In this document: positions 30,701 through 41,891 of the stretch, piece by piece
Layout of the letters: the number at the start of each line of letters is the position of its first letter
Position numbering within the stretch: position 1 is the first letter of the stretch
From: Coprinopsis marcescibilis
Lineage: Eukaryota; Basidiomycota; Agaricomycetes; Agaricales; Psathyrellaceae
NCBI GenBank assembly: GCA_004369085.1
Contig: ML210166.1
Coordinates: 186,001-250,000, forward strand
Length of the DNA stretch: 64,000 nt
Direction of reading: 5' to 3'
Program-made: the position numbers and the translations under genes
Notes under the pieces: generated by a model
Database searches by the model: none
What the model saw: only the letters and a program-made list of their open reading frames with translations
Told to the model about the DNA's origin: nothing

Positions 30701-32092
30701 ATGTCAGAATCCACGGCAAGCGCCAACGACCTCCCCCCAGAAATTCTCACTGAAATCTTCGTCCTGTCCTCAGAATGCAATACCGGTGTTGAAAAATGGT
30801 GCAAGGGCTACCATCACCCCATAACCTACCTTCAACGAGGTAAAGACGAACATGTGAACCCCGTTCTTCTGGGACAGGTGTGTAGGCTTTGGCGCGACCT
30901 TGCGCTGTCTCTTCCCTCACTATGGACTACGATTATTGTTCAAGAACCGCAGAGTCAAGCTCCTTTTATGCTCGACTTGTGGCTGGAACGGTCAGGCAAC
31001 GATGCCCCACTTCGTCTGGCCGCCATCTGCGATAATTATAGGGCAGGATCCTCAATGAAGGAGGTACTTGCCAGGTTCATGACCCTGGCCCACCGCTGGC
31101 ATTGGATTCGCTTGGAACCATGCGGAATCTCAGTGGAGTGGGTCTCCAAAATGTTGCCCGCCAAGGCCAAAATCTCAATGCAATTGGATGTGGTTTGCCT
31201 GTGGTTGCAAAGAAGCGCTAGAACCCGGTTTAGCGATGGCCTCGTCGTGGAAGATCGCCATTACCGAAACGTCAGCGACGTTTTCTTCTCTCTACCCAAC
31301 CTCAAGGCATTCTGGTCCAATCAAACCGACCTCCCGTGTAATATATCCCTCCAATCCTGCGAGAGCTGGAACTCTCTGTTCCTGATCAATCTCGCAGTAG
31401 TCACTGTCGTGGATTTGTTTTCACACTTCCCGTCTATTCAGCACCTCCAACATCTTTACATTGGGGACCTCCGCGGAGCCGATATTACGTCTCAGAAATG
31501 GCCATCCTTCCCTATCTGCATCCCTCGACTACAGGTGTTGAAAATAGGGAAAGTGACGTCCATAGCAGTGGCAGACGTCTTCGACTGCCTGACCCTTCCT
31601 GCTCTCACCACACTTTGCACGCACATATCATGCGATCCCACCCGCATTTACGTCGAAGCACTCGAAGACCTTCTTGCGCGTTCGTCGACAGAGTTGAGAC
31701 ACCTCGACATTGGCTGGGAATATGGCTCCGTGTCCCAGAATAAGCTGCTTTTCCTCCTTCGATCTCCTGCGCTTTCAACACTGGAATACATCCGCATAGG
31801 ATATGCAATGCGTGATCTGGCCATATCCGCCATCACACATACAAGCAACGCAATGCTTCTCCCCAATTTAAAGACGATAATCCTCCCAAAGCTTCGTTCG
31901 ACGGACGGCCTTCTGTCTGCAATGGTCAGATCCCGCGTCTCCACCTATCCATCCAAGCTTCGCCGGGTATGCACCAACCTCGACAGCAGCTGTTCTCCTC
32001 AGGACAGTTCTTTGGAAGTAGCTGGAGTGAAAGTAGACATTGACTATCCCGGACGTAATGATCGTCACCTACATGTACCTTGGTCGATCTAA
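30701..32092 (+). CDS. F-box/LRR-type protein (463 aa), W-related
   Basis: Single exon. The F-box lies near the N-terminus (NDLPPEILTEIFVLSSE), then VNPVLLGQVCRLWRDLALSL, PSLWTTIIV and WLERSGNDAPLRL, the standard start of agaricomycete F-box/LRR proteins and the same block as W1/W2. The C-terminal half is leucine-rich (LQHLYIGDL, LQVLKIGKV). It lacks the long N-terminal extension of W1/W2. Last gene of the accessory island. Target unknown. Confidence 0.75.
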   Translation: MSESTASANDLPPEILTEIFVLSSECNTGVEKWCKGYHHPITYLQRGKDEHVNPVLLGQVCRLWRDLALSLPSLWTTIIVQEPQSQAPFMLDLWLERSGNDAPLRLAAICDNYRAGSSMKEVLARFMTLAHRWHWIRLEPCGISVEWVSKMLPAKAKISMQLDVVCLWLQRSARTRFSDGLVVEDRHYRNVSDVFFSLPNLKAFWSNQTDLPCNISLQSCESWNSLFLINLAVVTVVDLFSHFPSIQHLQHLYIGDLRGADITSQKWPSFPICIPRLQVLKIGKVTSIAVADVFDCLTLPALTTLCTHISCDPTRIYVEALEDLLARSSTELRHLDIGWEYGSVSQNKLLFLLRSPALSTLEYIRIGYAMRDLAISAITHTSNAMLLPNLKTIILPKLRSTDGLLSAMVRSRVSTYPSKLRRVCTNLDSSCSPQDSSLEVAGVKVDIDYPGRNDRHLHVPWSI

Positions 32093-32441
32093 AACCCAAT
32101 CCAAGGCTCATCGGACAAGACCAAACAGCTTGAAGAGAGAAAGGTCGCATGTATTTCTAGATGATATAGATCGAGATTCTAACGACGAGGGTCTATCATC
32201 GAAAATCACAAATTAGGGGATAACAACACTTGAAAGAGATCGCAGGAAAATAAGTAGATAAACAGATAACAGTACGGAAAGAAACAGATGTAAGCAGCAT
32301 CGGTAACACGGAAACCTCGGAAACGAAAAGAGTCTACGGAGATTAGGGGTCTCCTACATAGTTAGTCTTGATTACAGGAAAGGGCTTGGTCGTTGAGAAC
32401 TTGGGGAGCGAGGGTCTCTGAACGAGTTCACATGGCGTCGT
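32093..32441. other. Convergent 3' region
   Basis: 349 bp between the F-box gene and the RHEB gene stops. No gene seen. Confidence 0.4.
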
Positions 32442-33434
32442 TTACATGAGCGTGCATCCTCTTGCGGCCGGTTCGGATTGATTTGGTGCCGCACGCTTCT
32501 CAATTTCCTGTAAGCACAATTCGAACACCCTGCCTGTAATGAAGAAGAGAGAACATCAGTTCCCTGTCACACACCACGCGACACACCCCTATCCATAACC
32601 TGATACTCACTAACGTTGATGTCATCCTTGGCACTCGTTTCAACAAACGCGCAGTTGTTCTGCTCCGCAACCTTCTGCCCTTCTGTTGTTTGCACGAGAC
32701 GGTGTCTGCAGCAGAGAAGAAAATTATATGATGTCAGTTCCCAGTTCCAAGAGCAACAATGACAGGGGCTGTGCGCATGCCCATGAAAACCAGACCCCTC
32801 CTCAAGGTCGCACGTAAAGCTGAAGACACTCACTTAGGCGCCAAGTCAACTTTGGCTCCAACGATGACACAAGGAATGTCGGTCACCCCACAGAAGTCGA
32901 CAATCTTGTCGTAGACGATTTGAATCATGTCAAACGAATTGCGGGTTGCAATCGAGTAGACGAGGACGTAGCCATGAATTCCGATGGCGTATTGAGGGTT
33001 TATAGGCGAGTATTCATCCTGGTGACGCAGAACCACATGTAAGCATAGATGGCAGACAGCTGATGAAGGGATGCTGGGTATGATCCGCTTGTAAAATCCT
33101 CCCAAGGAGCGAAACACCTCACCTGTCCAGCTGTATCTATGATCTGACAGTCATATTCGATCCCATTGTAGACCACGCTCCTCGCAAAGGTCGATTCGAT
33201 GGTTGGGTAGTATGAATCGACGAAATGGTTCTGCGATGGGAAGATAAATCGAATATCAATATCGGTGTCGTCAACCCTGTTGTATCCAATAACAGACCTC
33301 GATGAATTGCTTCACAAGGGAGGATTTGCCTGAGAGACACCGGTTAAAGGAGACATAGTCCTAGAGATATATGACTTACCGACAGACCTAGAGCCCAAGA
33401 CAGCAATCTTCCGCTTCTTCATTGTATTGGCCAT
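32442..33434 (-). CDS. rhb1: RHEB-type small GTPase
   Basis: ATG 33434-33432 and several short exons. The G1 loop GSRSVGKSSLVKQF has the Arg-Ser of RHEB in place of the Gly of Ras. The effector region is HFVDSYYPTIESTF, the G3 motif IIDTAGQ (DTAGQDEYS after joining), and SAK is the G5 motif. G4 is altered: the expected NKxD reads GAKVDLAPK, with Ala in place of Asn. The protein ends with the prenylation box CTLM before TAA 32444-32442. RHEB activates TORC1 at the vacuole or endomembranes and is controlled by the TSC complex. The unusual G4 motif could lower guanine specificity or affinity. Confidence 0.9.
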
Positions 33435-33767
33435 CTTGGTCGCCGTTAGAGGAGGTCTGATCCAAAACGCCGGGATTGATCTCTACTCATCCGCGTTTGA
33501 AACCCCGACGCTCGGACCTACCCCACACACTGAGGCTTCTCAGCCAATTCACTACTGCTCCGCAATCCATTGGAATGAAAGAACACATATGATATGATTA
33601 AAAAGAGAGAAAATACACAAGTTTTACATGCATCACTTTAAATAAAGAGTCTAATGGTAGATAAATTTCTAAACAACCCCAAAACAAACTCAACATGATC
33701 TCCAACCTGCCGCCTAAACCCACCAATAATGTTACCCGGAATGCCAACTTACCCCTGCCGAGAAAAC
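33435..33767. other. Intergenic region, 333 bp
   Basis: RHEB promoter side and 3' flank of the BAR-SH3 gene. An A-rich stretch around 33590-33690 is likely its 3' UTR. No gene seen. Confidence 0.4.
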
Positions 33768-36444
33768 CTAAGCATGGTGCTGGCGACAGTTGCTGCACAC
33801 CCCCTGAGGTTGGAAAGGATTCTGACGGAACTGGCCGCATCCAACGTTGGATAGTTCAGCTGCGCTCTCAAACGGCGAAACATCATAATCAAATCCTGCA
33901 GGGCTCGGGTTGAGTGCTGTCATGGATTCCATTGAAGAGAACGAGTTCGTGGTGTTCGATCCATTGTACACCACGCTGGGTCGTGCCGGTAGAGCAGGTC
34001 CCAGCTTCCTTTCGGGAACTGCAGGACTAGTCCCGTGGGCAGGGACTTGGGTACGACGAGGCGGGGGCGGCGGAGGGGCACGCTTGGTTGGACTGATATT
34101 GCTGGGATCCTCGCTGACAGAGCGAGAGATTAGTGGCTTGTTAATACCCTCAACGTCCGCGCTGAGAAGCATGGTCCGCATCCGCGGCGTGGTCTTGGGT
34201 TTTAGTTCTTCCATGAACATGTCATCCGAGAACCTGCGAGGCCGGGTCGGGAACAGAGGGAAAGGTGACGAATCCTCTTCTTGATCAGTGATGCTTGCAA
34301 TGTCGTTAAAGTTGGGGTTTAATGGGCTGCGACTGTGTGCCAATGGTGTGTAAGTCGTAAGATCTTCCATATCACTGGTTGCATATCCATTATCGATCTG
34401 AAAAGCGTCTGGCGAGGTGATTGTCGGGAGAGTCGTAGCGCCATTTCTAGAAGGTCGGTTGGGCATTGACGGTCTCAAAGGCATGGTCGAAACATATGCG
34501 GTTGGGAACAATCCCTTCTTCCCATCGATTTCGCCCATCCACCACCCATCCACCACTTCGTTGAGAACCTTGATCTCCACTCCAGTCTTGAAACTGAGTT
34601 CATCAACAGAACCAGCAAAGTCTTGCAATGCCCAAACAACCTTTGTGTCCTGCAACGACGGTGGCTTCAGGATTCGAGGAGTAACCTTGGGTGATGTCGT
34701 ATGAATATCTTCCTGTGACTGCTTCTTGCGTGATAAACGTCTGGTGAGCGAGAAACTGTTGGATTTCTTGATGGGTGGTGGGGGTTCCACTTCGGGAGTA
34801 GGAGCTGCAGTGGCATCGTTATCGAAAGATGTGAATGCTTCCTTGTCCTTGCTCTTGTTGGATCCCATCGAAGAGATAGATTCCACAGCCGTCGACGCCC
34901 ATCCAGCAACGCTGAACCTGCGCGGACGCCCTTCTTTATCCTTGTCTCCTTCCGTCTCCTTCTCCTTCTCTATCTCCGTCTCTATTTGACTATCTTTCTC
35001 GGACCCCAAGGCATTGGCGGTGGAATTTGCCCTTTTACGAGACAACCTGGATGAAGGGCGAGATGGTGGACGTGATGGAGGCCGGGAAGATGGACGCGAT
35101 GGAGTTCTACTTCCTGTGGAATTAGATTTACGGTGTTTAATGAAGCGGGATGACCCTTTATCCCGCGTGGCAGCTTCCTCGTCCGAAGAATCTGCAACTG
35201 CACTTGAAACCGCTTGTGACACTGGAGTTGATTGTACAATCGGCCTCGACCGCGATGGCGCAGCACTACTTCTCCGCCTGCTATGCCTTTTGACAGTAGC
35301 GTTCCTATCAAGCAATTAAAAAGGGAGCCCAGCATGTTGGGGGAATAAACAATACCTATCTGGCCATTCGTCTCGTACCTCATGCAACACATCCAAGTAC
35401 TGTTGGACGTAATTGATTTCCAGCTCAAGGAAATGTGTGAGCTCCCGTTGCTGCGTGATTTCGTGTTCTTGAATAGCGTGTATATGGGCCCGCAAGTCTT
35501 CTGAAGTCTCATCACTAAATCGGGCCAGTGAGCCCTAGACGAAGCATCGTCGAGATGAGAAAACTCACTATCTCTGCTGCGCCCGTTCCAGTTCCTCCTC
35601 CGCTTCTTGTCGGTCTTTATCCTTCTTGGATCCTCGCAACCTCTCAAATCGAGAAGTTGCACTCTCCAAGGTTTGTCTTCGTATATGGATCAGGAACATT
35701 CCAAGACCAGAAAAGCACATGGTACTCACTTTCTACTTTCAGCCTTCTTGCGGAGTGCCTCGTACTCTTTTATTTCTTCCTTGAACTTCTCAATCGCAGT
35801 GATGAAGGTATCTTTGAAGGTCAATGCATATGCTTCCTGGAGCGTGGCAGCCTTGCAATGTGCACGTCCAAGCTTTACCAAAGATGAACCTACAGACCAT
35901 CATATTCAGAAGTAGGTCTGGTATGGAAACAGCAATATGAGACACACCAAAGTCAGAGTCGTCAGGAAACTGCTCCCCATGAACGATCATGACAATCCCC
36001 AATGCATCGATAGGCAAGAGCTTGTCTGAGTCGCCCAGCGCCTCATTGAACTGCTTCTTCGACAATATATGGTGATACGCTTCAGCGGCAGTATGCAACC
36101 TGGCCAGACGAGAATGTTACAACTTCATCAATTCATCCGAACCGAACCCCAACTGAATTAGGATAACGTACTTGGTCGCGCCTTCCTTGCGTAGCTCAAT
36201 ATCCTTCTGAAGGTCCAGAAACTCGTCCGCAACCGCTGACTTGTCCTTCGATGAAATGACGTCTCCGGCCCACTGTTCAATTGAACCACAAAAAGTGGCG
36301 TGATCCTCAGCGACCAGACCCAAGGGCAAAATGGTTTAAATGCTGACCTGGCGCAACTTGCCGAGCTAATCAGAGCCCCAGAGACGTATCAGACACTAGA
36401 GCCTTGGACGGCGATAACAGGGAGCCTACCTGCTTGCTAGCCAT
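33768..36444 (-). CDS. BAR and SH3 domain protein
   Basis: ATG 36444-36442. The first exon is only five codons (MASKQ) and the second is six (LGKLRQ). The next exons give WAGDVISSKDKSAVADEFLD, then the amphipathic helices of a BAR domain (KLGRAHCKAATLQEAYALTF, ERLRGSKKDKDRQEAEEELE, HEITQQRELTHFLELEINYV). The last exon, from about 35310, is Ser/Arg-rich and contains an SH3 domain (VVWALQDFAGSVDELSFKTG, WWMGEIDGKKGLFPTAYV). The protein ends with a Cys pair (GVCSNCRQHHA). Proteins of this build bind curved membranes in endocytosis and recruit proline-rich partners. It differs from Rvs167 by the long disordered linker and Cys tail. Confidence 0.85.
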
Positions 36445-36765
36445 TAGGTCGTGCAAGTGAGAGTAAGAGTCAGAATGCGGGGAAATGGCCCAGACAACTT
36501 GTCATTTGAGGACGGGTGATGCCGAGATGCATGCGATCATTGTGCTCTATAATTAGATCCGTGATAGGGCAACACGAGTAAGGTCATCTCAGCCCGCGAA
36601 GGAGACAAGGACCATATGTTTCGGAAGACCTGCCTCTAGACCGCAGGTTGTCTTGAGTAGCGATGTCTCCACAAGAACGACAGGAAAACTCAATATCGGT
36701 CTAGAAAAAGCTAAATAATTACAAAGAAATACAAGATACAGTCACATCGGGCAGAGCAGTAGCAA
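36445..36765. other. Intergenic region, 321 bp
   Basis: 5' flank of the BAR-SH3 gene and 3' flank of the SWI/SNF subunit gene. No gene seen. Confidence 0.4.
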
Positions 36766-38398
36766 TTATGCACCCTTGGCAGCAAGAGTCGTACCATGAT
36801 GAATGGCAACAGCCTTGTAATGTTGCAATCAGATAAAAGGTAGCATAGCATAATCATGAGGTACTCACCTCCTCGACCCATGGCAACTGGAAGAACTCGC
36901 TCCGTCGGAGCTCTTCCTGTCTAACAGTCATACCCTCAGTTGGCCCGCTTCCAAGGATAGTCTCCAAATCACGCGATTGCGATTCCAACCAGGTTTGTAT
37001 AAATTGAGCAGGATCCTGCGCGAAGGATTCCAGGAACGCTTTCTTGACATGAGAGTTGTGGAGTGATTGTGCCAGTAGGGCAATCTAATCCAGCTGTTAA
37101 CCCATGATTTCAACTGACCTGAACCAAACTCTCACCTCATCATCAAGTTTAGATAATGCAAGTGCGCTCTCTTTGGTGCTCTGAATCATTGCCGCCATGC
37201 GGTTTTTCAACATGGTGTCTTCCATCTTCACTTCCACGTCCCAAGCTTGGGGCCTATCTGGCGGAGGAATGGTGGGGTTGAGGGTGTACCACAGCACGAT
37301 AGGGTCCGGTGCACTGAGATACCGATTGACGAGCTCAGGGAGCTTTTGGAAGGGAATGCCTTCAGCGCCACCGAAAATCTATTTTTATGTGAGCGGGTCG
37401 GTAACAACATTAAAGTGCGCACTACGACTCACCGGTCTCAGCTTATCATCCGCGCGTATTATCCTTCTGTCAGCCTTGTCTTGCAAGCCCTGTAGCTTGA
37501 TGTAATTCCAAAGTGCTTGAATAACGCCAATGCGGGATTCCTCCTTAATGCCGAGTACGCTCGCCAATTCAGGTGCAAGTTTATATTGTTCGGGGTAGTG
37601 CTCGATGTAGATGAGGACGCGAATTTTGATTGGGACATCGCCTGCTCTTCTGATTGTAAAGCCATCCAGGACAGGGTGGGGGACTTGAACGCGAGGCCAC
37701 TAAGATACGAACACGACGTTCAAGTCAGGCGGGACATAGATAACACAAGGAAAACCCAAACTCACTTCCACAATGTTCCCTTCAGGGTACAGCACAGCGT
37801 CTCTGTCAAGTTCAATAACCATCCGCTTGATGAATGTAGAGAATTTTCGCATTGGGATACGGTCTCTATGTCTCTGGTTGGGAACCTGGAGGACACAACC
37901 AGACGAGATGAATGAGCATTCACCACCAAGTCTCACTAGTACACACCTCGAGCAGTCTGCCCTCTATCCGAAACTGCCATGCAGGGATTCCCTCTCCAGT
38001 CTCGAAATTGGGTACTTGGTCAGGGGTGGTCTGATATGTTTGCCCAGAGGTCGAATGGCTGAGGAATATCCGCAAGGTTCGCGTCGTCTGCAACACATAT
38101 TCAACACAATGCACCGCAAACCTAGACGAAAAGCTGTCATACCGTCGGACTCCTCGACAACGCATCCTGGACTTCAAACTTCTTCCTTGTCATCGTCCAA
38201 TCCAGCCGCCGTTCCGCCTCAAGCAGCTCCTGATACATCCTCGAGTCCTGCGCAAATTCGGGGTTTTGGAGAACGGCATTTGGAATCGACTTGTCTGTCA
38301 ACTTCCTCTTCCTACACGCACACCATAGTTATTAGTTCAGAGTCCTGATCGCTATTCATTCGGTTCTTAACGTACTTTGCAATCTTAGACGCATCCAT
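36766..38398 (-). CDS. SWI/SNF complex 60-kDa subunit (BAF60/Ssr3/Rsc6 type)
   Basis: Exon 1 is just 23 nt (38398-38376), joined through a GTACGT donor to exon 2 at 38311. This gives MDASKIAKKRKLTDKSIPNA and then RMYQELLEAERRLDWTMTRK, the conserved N-terminal region of this family. Later exons give the central region (PAWQFRIEGRLLEVPNQRHR, MRKFSTFIKRMVIELDRDAV) and the SWIB fold (GIKEESRIGVIQALWNYIK, LQDKADRRIIRADDKL). The C-terminal helical part (IALLAQSLHNSHVKKAFLES) and AVAIHHGTTLAAKGA end at TAA. The family is a core structural subunit of SWI/SNF and RSC chromatin remodellers in the nucleus. Confidence 0.88.
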
Positions 38399-39132
38399 TT
38401 CGCTACGCGCCCCGGTGCGTGTTGGGATGAACAGAAGGAGGGTGTGACAGTTGTCACGGCCGTGACGCGGCCATCTAGCGTGACACTCTCCATAAAAGGA
38501 ACTGATTGATCTACGTTCAACCCGGGCGCTTAACGTGGCCATATATTTGCCACCCCCTGAGGGAGAAGGGAATGGCCATTGAGCAAGGAAATAACCCTCA
38601 AGATTCTGGCGATTGTGGGGATAAATGTACCCCATCATCGAGCGAATCGGAGAATCGACATCGCCACAAGTGGTTCGGGGGAAAGGTTAACAATTATTGT
38701 GGCTTCTAACAGCTGAGGCATGAGGTGCCAGACGAACCACTTCTATGTCGCAGGCAGAAGACGTACTTTCTATTGTAAAGCATGTACATGTACACTACCT
38801 ACGGTACCTGTTAAAACCCTCTCAAGGCTGGACATTGTACGAAACCAAGCGTTTAAGGTATTGCCGGGCTTTTCGATTCAAAGTACAAACGATTGAAGTG
38901 AATGTCCGAAAACTCCAAAAAGAAAAAAAAAAAAAACGACGAATACTTGCTAGGCAATTGTTAACTAACTAGCTCAACCTGGCGATATATGTCGAAAGAG
39001 TGGTCCATTTAGTCGAGGAGAGAATAAGTAATGCGAAACAATATCATAGGGTGATTTGTGAAGATGAGTAAAAGACCGAGTGGCAACGTGTTCTCCAGCC
39101 AACTATACTTTATACTTGGCACCTGTCCATAT
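38399..39132. other. Intergenic region, 734 bp
   Basis: Promoter of the SWI/SNF gene, with clustered GTGACA/TGTCAC palindromes at about 38443-38488, then sequence with an A-run at 38924-38937. No gene seen. Confidence 0.4.
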
Positions 39133-39557
39133 TTAAGCAAGGACAGCTGCAAGGCCAGCAGCAAGACCCCCGATGATGAGGGCGCCGTTGGAACCGTGGA
39201 CCATGGCACCAGCCGTCTGGGATGGTGCGGAGGTAGCCTCTGAAGCTCTTGAGCTGAGGGAAGACACCTGGCTGCCAAATTGGGACGACAAGGAACTGAT
39301 TGCCGAGGACAATGAAGACGAGACTGAGCCGACGCTTTCTGAGGATATAGATTCCGAAAGACTTGAAGTGACGCTCTCTAGGCTCGATGAGATTTCAGAG
39401 ATAATGGACGTCACAGATTCGCTTCTGTGGAATGCGTTAGTTGTCTCATCGCGACCGTTGAGTGAGCAAAAGAGACTAACGGGATGGGAATAGGTGCTTC
39501 CGTGGTTTGGGTAGCAGCAGTCACGGCCAACATAGCGAGGACAGCGAAATATTTCAT
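39133..39557 (-). CDS. Small secreted Ser-rich protein, probably GPI-anchored
   Basis: ATG 39557-39555 begins a signal peptide (MKYFAVLAMLAVTAA). A GTTAGT..CACAG intron in frame joins it to a Ser-dominated region of about 60 residues with repeated SSLS motifs. The end is a hydrophobic tail (GALIIGGLAAGLAAVLA) preceded by small residues, the pattern of a GPI-attachment signal. Many basidiomycetes have such short cell-wall or membrane mucin-like proteins. Specific function unknown. Confidence 0.75.
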
Positions 39558-40378
39558 GGTAGTGCTTGAGGTGGGTTGGCTAGTGGGTTCGCTTGGAGTT
39601 GGAGGGGGAAAGGTGGGTTGTAATAGACAAATAAGGTCTGCGAAGGTTTATATAGTATGGTAAGGAGGAGCCAAATATCCAAGAAATCATTGCATACTCA
39701 TTTACGTCATCGATCTCAATCCTTCTTTTAATTTACTCCAACAACCTTGCAAAGAAACCTCGGCTTCATGTCAAAGGTGTGGCTGTCAACTAGGATGGTG
39801 GTGGCGTTCATAATTCTCGTCATAGCGGCGACTTGTCACATGGAACAGAGAAATGTAGGCCCACCGAGAGAAGGCACACACAAAGCCCCTGCAGTCCGAG
39901 GTCAAGTTAATAGCGCCGCAATCCTCAAACTCCACTAGCTCCACTCAATGAAAATCCCGTGTGAATGGGTTAGGGCCTGAAAGTTGTTATATGCCCAGCC
40001 TCTCCGCTGCCTGCCGCACGATCGAACTGGATGAGTATTGACCCAGCGTCTCAAGGCAAGAACTATTGTCGGATAATGCGGAAGATGTTCGCTGGCTCGC
40101 TTAGGAAGTGCTCCGTTGACACAGAAAACAGGGTGCTGGTTACGCCACTGATGACGAATGTCCTTCTTCCTCAAGTGCATTTTTGGTGGTTCGCGGGTTC
40201 GATAAGATTGAGGGTGTGATGTTGATCGCAAATACGTCAAAATGATGTGCAGAATCATAGTCACCCTCGTTTCGAGATGATATCCAAAGATGCACACAGA
40301 TAGGTAGCAAATGACACCACATTGGCTATAGATTAGCGAAAGAGGGGTCATCAGCATTCAAATTGCGTAGAATATCTA
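39558..40378. other. Intergenic region, 821 bp
   Basis: 5' flank of the Ser-rich protein gene and 3' flank of the nuclease gene. TATATAGTATGG on the plus strand near 39650 (the motif is symmetric enough to serve either strand) may be the core promoter of the Ser-rich gene. An open frame at 40357-39935 minus is not supported. Confidence 0.4.
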
Positions 40379-41636
40379 CTACGACGAGGGTTGATCTGGT
40401 TTAGTGCCGAGTTTAGCGTCGGTTTGGGAGTGTCGTCTCTTGTAGTCCGCTGGAGATTCCCTCTGACCAGGTTTAGCCCATTGTCCCCGTCGAGCTTTCC
40501 TATGACAAATGTCAGGAACACGGAGTCATCGATAGAATTGAACCTTACTTCGCTGTGGCCTCCAGCTGCTGGAAATGCTCCTTCCCGTATGGCCCGTACT
40601 CAGCACCTGCCTGCTCATACACGGAAGCGAATCCTGCCGAGAGTATTTCTCTCGAGATGTTCTTACCCTTGTAGACTGACCCAGGTATGAACCGGTAAGG
40701 TCGGTATACATTGGCGATCTAGTCATTTCGTTAATAGGAGTCGGGACAACGGTGGGCTTCCAAACTCACAACTCTCGAATACTGGTCTTTCCTGATCAAC
40801 TGACAGTATACCTTGCGGCCACCAACATAGTTAGTCAACCAATCAATCGCCTCGTTCGCGAATGGCTGCGCTTCTTTCCCAAAATGGGAAGCCTAGATAA
40901 GGATTTGCGTCTCGCGTCACAATGATGCAGACAGTGTTCCTCAAAGAACCCCTTACCTCAGGGGCATCAACGCCAGCAAGTCGTACGTGAAGCGTTTCAT
41001 CCTTGAGAGCTTTAGGCGAAACGAGGAGGATTGGGCTAAAAATACGCGTAGAGCAGTATAACACGCACCTTTCGCCTTCGAAGGCACTGGTCGCCACTTT
41101 AAAGGCCAATGATAACCTCCAAATCGAGGGGTATGGAACAGACGGAAGTTGTCACCATCTCCTACGCTAATGACAGACGGGATTAGGTGGACGCTCTCCT
41201 GTTTCGAGAGGGAGACTCACTTCGTAACAATACCCCTCACCCAACGCTTCCCTCCCAGCCAATCTGGTGTGATCCATTCACTATTCCTCAAGCGCTTCCC
41301 GTATCTTCCATATGCATATCCAAATCCAAGCGTTAGTAGGCCCCCTGTGCCAGCAGCTACTACAGCCAAGACAGTCGAAGAGGCCAACCAGCTGTCCAGC
41401 AGAGCGTCGCTTTGGGCGACGAGCACGTCAATTCGAGGAACGACAGGTGTTGAGAGGTCCGCAGAGGTTTTGGGTTCAGAAGGTCGATTCCATGGCCATG
41501 TCGATGTCGAGTTGGCTGGTATGAAGGTATCCCGGGTATCCTTTGCATGAGTTCGTAAAGTCGTAGCTTGAGTATGTGCTTCTGGTTTCGGGTGCTCAGG
41601 GGTTGCCGACTTCCATGGCCAAAGCCAGTTAACCAT
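40379..41636 (-). CDS. LCL3: Lcl3-like staphylococcal-nuclease-domain protein
   Basis: ATG 41636-41634, MVNWLWPW. A single transmembrane segment follows near residues 95-120 ([20 protein letters not shown]). Then come [20 protein letters not shown] and the nuclease fold in separate exons: [28 protein letters not shown] (the conserved R-x-x-G-V-D-A-P-E), [20 protein letters not shown], and [20 protein letters not shown]. The last exon ends [20 protein letters not shown] and TAG. This is the order of the fungal LCL3 family, predicted calcium-dependent endonucleases anchored in a membrane, reported as mitochondrial in yeast. Confidence 0.85.
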
Positions 41637-41891
41637 TGTGATTGAGTGACAATGTGGCCCAAAGCTGCACAGCAGCTGTGATGAGCACGAAGAGAGCGTC
41701 GACGTTGACGTTCCCACCTGTGGTTTCGTTCAAAACTGCGGCTGTCACGGTGGTCCGAGCGCCAGCGCTGGCCCAAAAATAGATCGAGGTTCCCATCTCA
41801 GGCACGCTTATCTGATAAGATCAGCCCCTATCTGGGGACCCAATCGGTGACTCGGAATCGGATTTGCAGCTTGTACCGCAACCATATCAAC

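Noticed and set aside
39935..40357. 140-aa minus-strand frame downstream of the nuclease gene
   Set aside because: No domain and no exon signals; it lies in the 3' flank of the nuclease gene.
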